A stretch of DNA of 64,000 nt from Bin5 sp965200615 (GTDB lineage Bacteria > Chloroflexota > Anaerolineae > Caldilineales > Caldilineaceae): assembly GCA_965200615.1 (NCBI GenBank), contig OZ241377.1, positions 4,898,001 to 4,962,000 on the forward strand. Direction: 5' to 3'. Below the pieces are notes generated by a model. It was given only the letters and a program-made list of their open reading frames with translations. It searched no databases and was not told where the DNA came from. How positions within the stretch are numbered: the stretch's first letter is position 1; every line of letters begins with the position of its first letter. The position numbers and the translations under genes were made by a program. Below are positions 28,080 through 36,552 of this stretch, one piece after another.

Positions 28080-29093
28080 ATGAAGCGTGTCGGGATCGTC
28101 GGGGCTGGCGGGATTTCCAGAACGCACGCAGACCGGTGGAGCCGGATGCCGGGTATTGAACTGGCCGGTTTCTACGACATCGTTGAGGACGCGGCCCGGG
28201 GGGCTGTTCAGCGATCCGGCGGCAAAGTGTTCAGCAGTTTGAACGAGCTGTTCGATGCCGTTGACTACGTTGACGTATGTACTCCCGGCACGGCCCACGT
28301 CGGGCCGGTGGTTGCGGCGCTGGAGGCCGGGCTGCCGACAGTTTGCGAAAAACCGCTTGCCAACTCCGTCGCCGACTGCCACCAGATCGTGGACGCCGCG
28401 GAGCGCACAGGTACGCCGCTGTTTGTGGCGATGGTCGTCCGCTTCTTCCCTCAGTTCGCAAAGGCCAAGCAGGTGTTGGACAGCGGCGCGATCGGCGCGC
28501 CGGGCGTGATTCGCACCGTCCGCAGCGGCAGCTACCCCGATGCCGGCTCTGGCTGGCGAAAGGGTCTGGCGATCACCAGCTACTACGCCGACTTTGCACA
28601 GAGCGGCGGTGTGCTACTGGACCTTTGCATTCACGACATCGACTATCAGCGCTGGTGCTTTGGCGAGATTGAGCGCGTCTTTGCGCGTGGAATGATGTTC
28701 GCAGGCAAGGAGCCGAAGGACCACGCGCTGCTGACAGTGCGCTTTGCCAGTGGCGCGGTCGGCCATATTGAAGGCAGCTGGTCCTACCCCCGCGGCCGCT
28801 TCTCCACCCGCATCGAAATCGCCGGGACGAGAGGCATCATCGAATGGGATTCGCGGGCGCGGCAGCCCGTGGAAGTTGCCATTGCCCAGGAAGACGGGAG
28901 CCTGGCGTCGTCCAGCAGTTCGCCCACCGCTCCCCAGCACGATCCCTACTATGCGGAGCTTGCGCACTTTGTCAGTTGCGCCGAGGCAGAAGAGCCCTTC
29001 CTGGTGACACCTTACGACGGGCTGATGGCCGTGAAAATCTCACGCGCCGCCATAAAAAGCCTTGAGACAGGGAAGGCGGTCACCATCAACTGA
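28080..29093 (+). CDS. Gfo/Idh/MocA family oxidoreductase
   Basis: 337 residues. KRVGIVGAGGISRTHADRW is the NAD-binding start; VCEKPLANSVADC carries the EKP motif (about residue 92), and LLDLCIHDIDYQRW (about 180) holds the candidate catalytic His and Asp. AAAAGGGGAATTCCTA precedes ATG 28080. It lies 19 bases after the HicB-like gene and 100 bases before another Gfo/Idh gene, so it is probably in the same operon. Substrate unknown, probably a cyclic polyol or sugar. Confidence 0.92.
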   Translation: MKRVGIVGAGGISRTHADRWSRMPGIELAGFYDIVEDAARGAVQRSGGKVFSSLNELFDAVDYVDVCTPGTAHVGPVVAALEAGLPTVCEKPLANSVADCHQIVDAAERTGTPLFVAMVVRFFPQFAKAKQVLDSGAIGAPGVIRTVRSGSYPDAGSGWRKGLAITSYYADFAQSGGVLLDLCIHDIDYQRWCFGEIERVFARGMMFAGKEPKDHALLTVRFASGAVGHIEGSWSYPRGRFSTRIEIAGTRGIIEWDSRARQPVEVAIAQEDGSLASSSSSPTAPQHDPYYAELAHFVSCAEAEEPFLVTPYDGLMAVKISRAAIKSLETGKAVTIN

Positions 29094-29193
29094 GGCATCG
29101 AGAAACGAAGTTTCCTTTTGCTGACTGGTACAGATTGCGCGGAAGAGTCAAGTTCCCGGTCGCAACAGAAACGAAATGAAGGAATTCGAAACC

Positions 29194-30216
29194 ATGGAGA
29201 ATCCGGAGACCCAGGGCCCCGAATCTTCGTCGGAAGTCCGTATCGGAATGTTCAGCTTTGCCCACATGCATGCGGCCAGCTATATCCACTTTCTTACGCA
29301 GATGGAGGGTGTGACACTGGCGGGTATCTACGACGATGACTATGATCGAGGGGGGCGCATTGCCGCCCAATTCAAGGTGCCCTATTTCAGACGGTCCGAA
29401 GGTTTACTGGACCAGGAGCTTGACGGAGCGATCATCTGCTCTGAGAATGCTCTCCATGCCCCGCTTGTTCTTCAGGCGGCCGGCAAGGTCCGCGGCATTT
29501 TGTGCGAAAAGCCGATTGCCACGACTGTCAGCGATGGTCAAGCGATGATCGACCGCTGTCGTGAGTCCGGAACGAAACTCCAGATCGCCTTTCCGATGCG
29601 CTTTTCGCCGCCGGTCATGGAACTGAAGTCGCAGGTGGAGTCCGGTGTGCTGGGCGAGGTATACAGCGTCAAGACCACCAATCATGGCTCGATGCCGGGC
29701 CGCTGGTTTGTCGATTCAAAGCTCGCCGGCGGTGGCGCCGTCATCGATCACACAGTGCATGTCGTGGACCTGCTTCGCTGGATCTGGGGCACTGAAGTCG
29801 TGGAGGTCTACGCCGAGGTCGGCCGCGAACTCCTGCATCCCGGCCTTGGCATCGACGATGTCGGGTTATTGAGCTTCCAGCTGGCAAACGGTATCTTTGG
29901 CACGCTCGACACCAGTTGGTCGCGGCCGCCCAGCTACCCTACCTGGGGAGACGTGAAGCTGGATGTCCTCGGCGAGAACGGCCTGATCTGTATTGACGCC
30001 TTCGAACAGAATCTTCACGTCAGTTCAGACGAAGCGGGCAAGACTTCCGACGTCAATTGGGGAAGCAGCGGCGACGAGGGCCTTGTCGCCGACTTCGTCG
30101 CCATGATCCGGGAGGGCCGGGAGCCGTTGGTAGACGGCGAAGACGGTTTGCGTGCGTTGGAAGTCGCGCTGGCGGCCTATGAGTCGGCGAAGCGGGCCGA
30201 GCCTGTACAGTTGTGA
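29194..30216 (+). CDS. Gfo/Idh/MocA family oxidoreductase
   Basis: Start placed at ATG 29194 (MENPETQG) because AAGGA lies upstream; an ATG six codons earlier has no site. 340 residues. IGMFSFAHMHAASYIHFL replaces the usual glycine-rich loop (GxGxxG is not evident), so cofactor binding may be unusual. LCEKPIATTVSDGQAM carries EKP and GGGAVIDHTVHVVDLLRW the catalytic His region. It is third in a row of same-strand oxidoreductases (26483, 28080, 29194). Confidence 0.88.
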   Translation: MENPETQGPESSSEVRIGMFSFAHMHAASYIHFLTQMEGVTLAGIYDDDYDRGGRIAAQFKVPYFRRSEGLLDQELDGAIICSENALHAPLVLQAAGKVRGILCEKPIATTVSDGQAMIDRCRESGTKLQIAFPMRFSPPVMELKSQVESGVLGEVYSVKTTNHGSMPGRWFVDSKLAGGGAVIDHTVHVVDLLRWIWGTEVVEVYAEVGRELLHPGLGIDDVGLLSFQLANGIFGTLDTSWSRPPSYPTWGDVKLDVLGENGLICIDAFEQNLHVSSDEAGKTSDVNWGSSGDEGLVADFVAMIREGREPLVDGEDGLRALEVALAAYESAKRAEPVQL

Positions 30217-30314
30217 TTGAAAAAACGGTGATACGCGCTTCCTGTTTTTCTGAGTGCAGCGGGTAATTCCGTTCGACACTCTTCCTCAACAAACAATAAA
30301 CTCGCAAATGATAT

Positions 30315-30878
30315 ATGAGTCAAAATACAGTCCTGCGCGCCCGCAGAATCCTCCGAAGCGATCCCCTCTTTTTCGACACCGAGACAACCGGTCTCGACAG
30401 ATTCGCAGAGATTGTCGAGATCGGTGTTGTTGATGCGGCCGGCCAGACAGTGCTCGATAGTCTGGTGCGCCCGAAGCGGCGCATCCCCACTGACGCGACG
30501 TCGGTGCACGGCATCACAAACGACATGGTGCTGGACGCCCCAACCTGGCCGGAGATCTGGCCGCAGGTGAAGCATCTCTTCGCCGACCGGCGGGTGGGCA
30601 TATTCAACGCTGACTTTGATCTGCGCATGATGCGGCAGTCCCATGAGCGGCACGATCTGTCATGGGAGGAGATGGGAGGGAGAGCCTTCTGCGTGATGAA
30701 GATGTACGCCCGATACTATGGCGAACTTCTGGGTATCGGCAACATGAAATGGCAGAGCCTGCAGAGGGCGGGTCAGCAGTGCGGTATCGCCCTGCCCAAC
30801 AGTCACAGAGCGGTGGACGATGCCAGACTGACAAGCGCGGTTTTCCGGCACATGGCGGGGCCTGAAGATTCTCCATGA
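30315..30878 (+). CDS. DnaQ-like 3'-5' exonuclease
   Basis: 187 residues, DEDDh exonuclease fold as in DNA polymerase III epsilon and RNase T. Acidic residues: FFDTETTGLDRF (Exo I, about 19-30), NADFDLRMM (Exo II, about 98) and SHRAVDDARLT (Exo III with His, about 156-166). It degrades single-stranded 3' ends and may have proofreading or repair roles. The stop overlaps the Nudix gene start by four bases (ATGA), so the two are co-translated. Confidence 0.92.
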   Translation: MSQNTVLRARRILRSDPLFFDTETTGLDRFAEIVEIGVVDAAGQTVLDSLVRPKRRIPTDATSVHGITNDMVLDAPTWPEIWPQVKHLFADRRVGIFNADFDLRMMRQSHERHDLSWEEMGGRAFCVMKMYARYYGELLGIGNMKWQSLQRAGQQCGIALPNSHRAVDDARLTSAVFRHMAGPEDSP

Positions 30879-31462
30879 CTCCGAGAAGTGTGCCCTCAAC
30901 GAGCACGACGGTCGACCAGATGTTGAAGGCGTTCCTGCGCGGGAGGACGCGGCTGGCTGAGGAACGCCTGGCCTGGTCGGGAGGCGGAAAGGAGTTCGTC
31001 CAGACTCGAACTACCTACGCGCTGAACCTGTCGGACTCACCACCCTTGAGCCTGGTGACTTCTGTCAGGGCGATTCTGACGCGAGGCCCGCAAGTCATGG
31101 TGATGCGGGACCCTGACGGCGAGCACATCGTGCCCGGCGGACGTCTGGATGAAGGAGAAGGGCTGCTGGAAGCCTTGAGGCGGGAACTATTGGAGGAAAC
31201 CGGCTGGAGTGTTCGAGGGGAACCAGAGCTCATTGGTCTGTTTCACTACCATATCCACTCGCCAAAGCCGGCAGGCCACCGCTACCCCTACCCGGACTTT
31301 CTTCAACTGCTGTACCGGGCGGAGGCTGAGGGCTATTTCCCGGAGGCCATGGAAGTAGACGGTTTCGAGGTGGGCGCCGAGTTTCGGGCACTTTCGGCGG
31401 TTCGGCGGCTGACGCTTTCGCTGGGTGAGGCCGCGCTTCTCCAGGTCCTGTTTGAAACTTAA
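30875..31462 (+). CDS. Nudix hydrolase
   Basis: 195 residues. A perfect Nudix box, G-x5-E-x7-RE-x2-EE-x-G, is seen as GGRLDEGEGLLEALRRELLE then ETGW (about residues 87-110). It hydrolyses nucleoside diphosphates linked to another moiety. The 70-residue N-terminus before the domain is not assigned. The four-base overlap with the exonuclease suggests a joint role, for example nucleotide sanitation with repair. Confidence 0.93.
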   Translation: MTPRSVPSTSTTVDQMLKAFLRGRTRLAEERLAWSGGGKEFVQTRTTYALNLSDSPPLSLVTSVRAILTRGPQVMVMRDPDGEHIVPGGRLDEGEGLLEALRRELLEETGWSVRGEPELIGLFHYHIHSPKPAGHRYPYPDFLQLLYRAEAEGYFPEAMEVDGFEVGAEFRALSAVRRLTLSLGEAALLQVLFET

Positions 31463-32027
31463 AGAAATGTCCATTGCCAAGAGTGCGGTTTCGTTCTGGT
31501 CAAGCCCGCCCAAGTCCTTCAGCTGCGACCGGAACGTGTTCCTGGGTAGGGAGAAGCGAAGTCAGAATCGCGTCACATACCAGAGGTACTTCAAACCGCT
31601 GGATCTCCATCGGCAGCAATTCGATCCGCTTTCCCACTACCCTGGAAAGATGAATTCAGAAAATTGCCGGCGCCCTGTGATGCTTGGGCAGAGCGCCGGC
31701 ATTGATATTCTTCGAAGCTTCTCCGGCACTTGACGGGCGTAGCAGGCGCCTCTGCAGCAAAATCCATGCAGAGGAAAGGACCTGGTTATTGCCTCGAAAC
31801 GCGCCTTGTTAGTGACAGGTCCACTTAACCCGTAAAGACGCGACTGGAGTTCCAAGAGCTCTCGCCCTGTCTGCTTGTCGTCGAGAGCCGTTTCCTGGAG
31901 GGCTGCGCCGATCTTCAGTCTGACGGGTAGATTTCGCCGCTGGGAATTGATAGGTTGACAGATTCGACTGCTTTGACAGCGCCGAAACTGCGTGAGAGAG
32001 AGCTGGCTACTACTGCGTTTTCCCTCT
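31463..32027. other. 565-base intergenic region
   Basis: Between the end of the Nudix gene and the end of the convergent protease gene. It contains a GC-rich inverted repeat (31665-31701) and short frames without ribosome binding sites. No gene, tRNA or repeat array was recognised. Confidence 0.4.
31665..31701. terminator. Inverted repeat, possible terminator
   Basis: TGCCGGCGC (31665-31673) and GCGCCGGCA (31693-31701) pair around a 19-base loop, followed on the plus strand by TTGATATTCTTC. It is 200 bases beyond the Nudix stop and over 300 beyond the protease stop, so its role as terminator is uncertain. Confidence 0.4.
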
Positions 32028-32936
32028 TCATTGTCTTGTCCCCTCCCCTCCCATTGCGATCTCGACCGTTACCAATTGCAGCTCGCCGCCGCGAATGATT
32101 CGCAGATTTGCTTCTTCGCCTGTCAGACCGCTTCGCAGTACGACTGCAAGTTCGTCGGGGCTAAAGATAGGTTTATCGTTAAAGTTGACGAGAATGTCAC
32201 CCACGACCAGGCCGCCCCGTTCCGCAGGGCTGTCAGGCGTAACGGAGTTGAAAAGTACTCCCGTCTTCTGACCTAATTCACTGCTTAGGGCAGGGGGCAA
32301 TTGAACGGTTTGCACGCCCACTCCCAGGTAACCTCGGCGCACTGAGCCATATTTCAGTATGGTTTCCACAGTTGGCTCGACGGTAGTGCGGGTCAGAGCA
32401 ATGCAGCCATCCCGACTCATAGCAGAGGTTGACATGCCGACGACGCGCCCATCTGCGTCGACAATGGGGCCGCCGGAAAAGCCTGGGTACATGACCAGGT
32501 CGGCGCGCACGTAATGGCTGATCCGAGCTCCACCGTGTAGGCGCCAGTCCTCACCTAAGGCACTGAGAATGCCCAGAGAGGCCTGGATTGTTGAACCTGG
32601 CCGGCCGAGGGCGAACACCATGGCGCCTACGCGCAACTCATCTTCGGGTGACCATGGGGAGACTGCAAGGCCGTCGCGGTCGATGCGTAACACCGCCAGA
32701 TCAATGGCAGGATCCCGTCCAATCAGGGTCGCATTCAATCGGTCGCCGTCGGGCAGGGCGACTTTAGCGTCTTCAGTCCTGACAACATGGTTAGCGGTAA
32801 CGATAACGCCCTCAGTTGACCAGACGAGCCCACTTGCGGGAATCCGGCGCCGGCCATTTACCTGCACCACACTCTGTCCAGCCGATTCGACTACGGCTGC
32901 CATTTCATCAGAGATCGCTCTAAGCTGGGTTGTCAT
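32028..32936 (-). CDS. HtrA-like trypsin-fold protease with PDZ domain
   Basis: 302 residues. The start ATG 32936 (MTTQLRAISDEM) is fixed by GAAAGGAG; the 32 residues upstream are non-coding. Catalytic triad: His in VTANHVVR (about 48), Asp in PAIDLAVLRID (about 78) and Ser in MYPGFSGGPIVD (about 153), where GFSGGP replaces the usual GNSGGP. A PDZ domain (YLGVGVQTVQLPPAL... VGDILVNFNDKPI) occupies the last 100 residues. There is no signal peptide or membrane anchor, unlike most HtrA proteins, so it is predicted to be cytosolic. The LuxR regulator lies 209 bases upstream on the same strand. Confidence 0.9.
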   Translation of the reverse strand: MTTQLRAISDEMAAVVESAGQSVVQVNGRRRIPASGLVWSTEGVIVTANHVVRTEDAKVALPDGDRLNATLIGRDPAIDLAVLRIDRDGLAVSPWSPEDELRVGAMVFALGRPGSTIQASLGILSALGEDWRLHGGARISHYVRADLVMYPGFSGGPIVDADGRVVGMSTSAMSRDGCIALTRTTVEPTVETILKYGSVRRGYLGVGVQTVQLPPALSSELGQKTGVLFNSVTPDSPAERGGLVVGDILVNFNDKPIFSPDELAVVLRSGLTGEEANLRIIRGGELQLVTVEIAMGGEGTRQ

Positions 32937-33145
32937 CTTGCGTCTCCTTTCGAGACATTCTTTTGCGAGTTGAAGCGCCCGCATCATTTCGTAGCTTTTG
33001 CAATCCCAATGATAGCGCGGAGCGACCTTCATTTCATCGGCCGAACTGACGGGAGGAACCCGTCAATCCGGGTAGGAGAGGGGAGTTTGGCGCTGTTTGC
33101 TTGACTCAGGCAATGCGGCAGCGCTGATTTGACCTGATTCTGCGG

Positions 33146-33796
33146 TCAGAGGGTGAGAAGTCCCAGTCTGGTCGCGTGGACGACGGCTTCGGTACGGCTG
33201 CTTACGCCCAACTTGGCCAGGACCGCCTGGACGTGGAACTTTGCCGTGTTCTCGCTGATGCCCAGTTGAACACCGATAGCTCGGTTGGTCAGACCTTCCG
33301 CCAGCAAGGACAGCACTTCCAGTTCTCTTGGCGTGAGTGGTTCGGGGATGGACAGTTGGGAAGGTGTCGTCGACATCCACAGGGAACGGGTCAGGGTCGG
33401 GTCTGTAACGGATAGACCTTCGGCGACCGCGTAAAGGGCGGCACGCAGCTGACGCCTTTCGACACTACGGGGGAGGATTCCGGCTACGCCTATCTGACGA
33501 GCAGTTCCGGGAGGTTCGCCGTCGGGTAGAATGGCGACGACCGGCAGTCCATCCTCAACCATATCGCTTACCGTCTCCCAAACCTCAGGGGAATCAATTG
33601 CTGAAAAGTCCCAGCCCATATCCCAGACCAGGACGTTCGCGTTCTCTGTTTTGTTCAGGGTCAGTTGGGCAGGAGACTCAACCATGACAAGGTCGATAGC
33701 CGGTTCCAGATCAAAGATGGCTGCCAGGCCGTGCCTGCTCAGCGAGTCTTCGGCGAAGACAATTACAGTGAGTGGATCCTCCTCGCGCTTTCCCAT
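33146..33796 (-). CDS. LuxR/NarL-family response regulator
   Basis: 216 residues. Receiver-like N-terminus: LTVIVFAEDSLSRHGLAAIF with acidic residues near position 16 and the probable phospho-acceptor in VLVWDMGWDF (about 58). C-terminal LuxR HTH: LTPRELEVLSLLAEGLTNRA, then IGVQLGISENTAKFHVQAVL (about 152-195). No cognate histidine kinase is adjacent. It precedes the cytosolic HtrA-like protease on the same strand, a likely target. Confidence 0.9.
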   Translation of the reverse strand: MGKREEDPLTVIVFAEDSLSRHGLAAIFDLEPAIDLVMVESPAQLTLNKTENANVLVWDMGWDFSAIDSPEVWETVSDMVEDGLPVVAILPDGEPPGTARQIGVAGILPRSVERRQLRAALYAVAEGLSVTDPTLTRSLWMSTTPSQLSIPEPLTPRELEVLSLLAEGLTNRAIGVQLGISENTAKFHVQAVLAKLGVSSRTEAVVHATRLGLLTL

Positions 33797-33919
33797 GACG
33801 TGAATTTAAGCACGTGCCAGCACTTTTTTCTGTGGGAACGATATCAATGTCTACCAGAACCCTTTTTGGGAGTATAGAGTTCGCCGTCCCTGAAATCGGT
33901 TGGCGCGGTTCGAGCCAAA

Positions 33920-35122
33920 TCAAGCGAGATAGGAAAGTTCGGCCAAGAGGCGGTCGGTCTGCTCGGGGCGGCCGACGGAGATGCGAATGCAGTTGTCGAG
34001 GCCCGGTTTCTGGTAGTAGCGCACGAGGATGCCCCGCTTCTCCAGAGCAATCTTCAGGGCGGCGGCGTCCCCGCTTCCCTCGACCTTGAAGTTATCTACG
34101 CGGCAGAGGACAAAGTTGGCGCCGGACGGGAAAGGCGACAGATACGGCACATCTTCCAGGGCGCGGAGGAGCCTATCTCGTTCGACCCTGATCTTGTCTA
34201 CGATCGCCTGCATTTCGTCTGCGTGGCGCAGACTGGCCAGGCCGGCGACGGTCGCCGCAACATTGACGTTATAGGGCTGCTTGAACTTCCAAAGGAGCGG
34301 CATCATCCAGACAGGAAAGATTCCGTAACCCAGTCTCAGGCCCGCGATACCGGCGGACTTGGAGAAGGTACGAATGATGACGAGATTGTCGTGCTCCAGG
34401 ACCCATGGCGTGCGGCTTGTCTCGACGGAGAATTCGACGTACGCCTCATCCAATACCACGATTACGGGTAGTTCCAACAGTCGCAGCAGGTCTTTGTCCG
34501 GCAGCCAGTTTCCGGTGGGGTTGTTGGGCGAGGTAAGAAAGAGCAGCTTGGGGTGGACCGATTCCCGCTTCTGGGCCTCAGAACTGACCAGATCAAAGAT
34601 CGCGCTGACATCAACGTTGTATCCGTCGTCCCGCCAAACTTCCAGGACCTCTGCGCCGACCAGCTTGGCGTCGAAGCTGTACATGCCGAAGGTTGGAGGC
34701 GTATTGATGATGGCGTCACCAGGGCCGAGAAACAGCCGGCAGAGATAGTCGAGGATTTCGTCGGTGCCGTGGCTGGGCAGGATCTGTTCGACAGGCAATG
34801 CCGGGGCGGCTGAATTGGCGGATTCGGCTCTTGCTTTTGCGTTGCCGGACTGCTGTTGCTCGTTTTCCAAATGGGCTGCCAGGGCTTGTCGAAGTTCAGT
34901 CTGCTGCGGATCCGGGTAGATGTGGTAGTAGGCGTACTCGGCCAGCGCTTCCGCAACGGCAGGATGCGGCCCGTACGGATTTTCGTTTGCGTCCAGTTTG
35001 ACGATTTCGTGGGCAGGTATGCCGAGCCGCCGGCTCAGGACTTCAAACGGTTGAATCGGTGTGTACTCTTCCAGGCCGGCGAGATGCGGGTTGAGCAGCG
35101 CCTGATACGTGGTGGCTTCCAT
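33920..35122 (-). CDS. hisC: Histidinol-phosphate aminotransferase
   Basis: PLP enzyme converting imidazole-acetol phosphate to histidinol phosphate. At 400 residues it is slightly longer than typical because of an insert around residues 85-110 (LENEQQQSGNAKARAES...). Motifs: KLDANENPYGPHPAV near 42, TSPNNPTGNWLP near 197 and FSKSAGIAGLRLGYGIFPVW, which carries the PLP lysine (about 255). The start ATG 35122 overlaps the hisD stop by one base (TAATG), so it is translationally coupled as the second gene of a hisD-hisC operon. Confidence 0.95.
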   Translation of the reverse strand: MEATTYQALLNPHLAGLEEYTPIQPFEVLSRRLGIPAHEIVKLDANENPYGPHPAVAEALAEYAYYHIYPDPQQTELRQALAAHLENEQQQSGNAKARAESANSAAPALPVEQILPSHGTDEILDYLCRLFLGPGDAIINTPPTFGMYSFDAKLVGAEVLEVWRDDGYNVDVSAIFDLVSSEAQKRESVHPKLLFLTSPNNPTGNWLPDKDLLRLLELPVIVVLDEAYVEFSVETSRTPWVLEHDNLVIIRTFSKSAGIAGLRLGYGIFPVWMMPLLWKFKQPYNVNVAATVAGLASLRHADEMQAIVDKIRVERDRLLRALEDVPYLSPFPSGANFVLCRVDNFKVEGSGDAAALKIALEKRGILVRYYQKPGLDNCIRISVGRPEQTDRLLAELSYLA

Positions 35123-36486
35123 TACGAAGTTTCGTCCTCTTTGCAGACTGTCGGATTCAGACGACGGTTGACGGCTGCGGCGTGCCCGCCCAGACCTTCA
35201 GTACGGGCCAGGGTTTCGGCAGCAGGGCCGATGGCTTGCAGGGCCTTCTCGTTGAGGCCGATCAGGCTGATCAGCTTGACAAAATCGGTCACGTTGATTG
35301 GGCTGGCGAAGCGCGCCGTGCCACCGGTGGGCATGACATGGCTGGGGCCGGCAGTGTAGTCTCCCAGCACTTCAAAGCTGCGTTCGCCGAGGAAGATCCC
35401 GCCGGCGTTTTGGACCTGGTCGACCCAGCGCCACGGCTCCTCAACGAGGAGACAAAGGTGTTCGGGCGCGTATTCGTTGGCGAGCGAGAGGGCTTCGTGC
35501 ATGGAAGCGGTGACGACGATACCTGCTCCACGTCCAAAAGTGGCGGCGGCGATCTGGTCGCGCTCCAGCTCCTCCAGTTGGGTGTAGACTTCTGCCTGAA
35601 CCTGGCGCGCCAGTTCCTGACTGGGTGTCAGGAGTACGGCGCTGGCAAGAACGTCGTGCTCTGCCTGCGCCAGCAGGTCTGCCGCGGCCAGCTGCGGGTC
35701 GGCCTCCTCATCCGCAACAATTACAGTCTCGGTGGGACCTGGCAGGCCATCGATTCCAACCAGGCCAAAGAGCTGACGTTTTGCCAGCGTGACGAACAGG
35801 TTGCCCGGCCCGCAGATCTTGTCCACCGCAGGGATGGTCTCGGTACCGAAGGCGATTGCGCCGATTGCCTGCGCGCCTCCGGCGATGTAGACGGCGTCAA
35901 CCTCGGCGACCAGGGCGGCGGCCAGTGTCACCTTATCCGGTAAGCCGGTCTCCATCTGGGGAGGCGTGACGACGATCAACTCTTGCACGTTGGCAACCTT
36001 GGCCGGTATCGCGGTCATTAGCAAGGTGCTGGGCAGGGGAGCAGTCCCGCCGGGAACGTAGATCCCGACCCGCTGGATGGGCCGCACGAGTTGACCTACG
36101 GTACCTTCGTCGTCGTTCTGGATCCAACTTTGGTTGGGCTGGCGGCGATGGAAGTTTTCGATGCGCTCGGCGGCGAGCGCCAGAGCGTCACAGACTTCCA
36201 GATCGAGATCAGCAGTCTCATGCAGGATGGTCTGGGAATCAACGCGCAAAGCGTCCAGCTCGACTCCGTCCAGCTTTTGTGTCCATTTGCGCACAGCGGC
36301 GTCGCCGCCGGTACGGACGTCGGCAAGGATTCGGCGGACAGCCTCATCGGGTCCGATCCTTTCACCAAAGATACGCTCGTTGGCGACAAGCATATCTTCA
36401 GGCAGATCGAATGCGTCCCAAGGCTGGCGGCGCAAAATAGATTTTCGGGCAGTCTCTGTATCCAGGATGGGAAAGGGATTTGTCAT
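35122..36486 (-). CDS. hisD: Histidinol dehydrogenase
   Basis: NAD-dependent oxidation of histidinol to histidine, last two steps of the pathway. 454 residues, full length. Visible signatures: RRQPNQSWIQ, GIYVPGGTAPLPSTLLMTAI, GAQAIGAIAFGTETIPAVDK with ICGPGN following, GLPGPTETVIVADE, and a C-terminal PSHVMPTGGTARF. Zn-binding Gln and His residues appear in these segments. First gene of a hisD-hisC unit. Confidence 0.97.
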   Translation of the reverse strand: MTNPFPILDTETARKSILRRQPWDAFDLPEDMLVANERIFGERIGPDEAVRRILADVRTGGDAAVRKWTQKLDGVELDALRVDSQTILHETADLDLEVCDALALAAERIENFHRRQPNQSWIQNDDEGTVGQLVRPIQRVGIYVPGGTAPLPSTLLMTAIPAKVANVQELIVVTPPQMETGLPDKVTLAAALVAEVDAVYIAGGAQAIGAIAFGTETIPAVDKICGPGNLFVTLAKRQLFGLVGIDGLPGPTETVIVADEEADPQLAAADLLAQAEHDVLASAVLLTPSQELARQVQAEVYTQLEELERDQIAAATFGRGAGIVVTASMHEALSLANEYAPEHLCLLVEEPWRWVDQVQNAGGIFLGERSFEVLGDYTAGPSHVMPTGGTARFASPINVTDFVKLISLIGLNEKALQAIGPAAETLARTEGLGGHAAAVNRRLNPTVCKEDETS

Positions 36487-36552
36487 TGAATGAATGGGGA
36501 GCTGATTGCTTATATCTAGCGGAGAAATTCTATCCGTTTTCCTTTAACCGAC

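Noticed and set aside
31425..31733. 102-codon plus-strand frame after the Nudix gene
   Set aside because: No ribosome binding site, no protein-like pattern, and it crosses an inverted repeat.
33900..33925. GGTTCGAGCC resembling a tRNA T-arm
   Set aside because: No acceptor, D or anticodon stems could be built around it, and it runs into the end of hisC.
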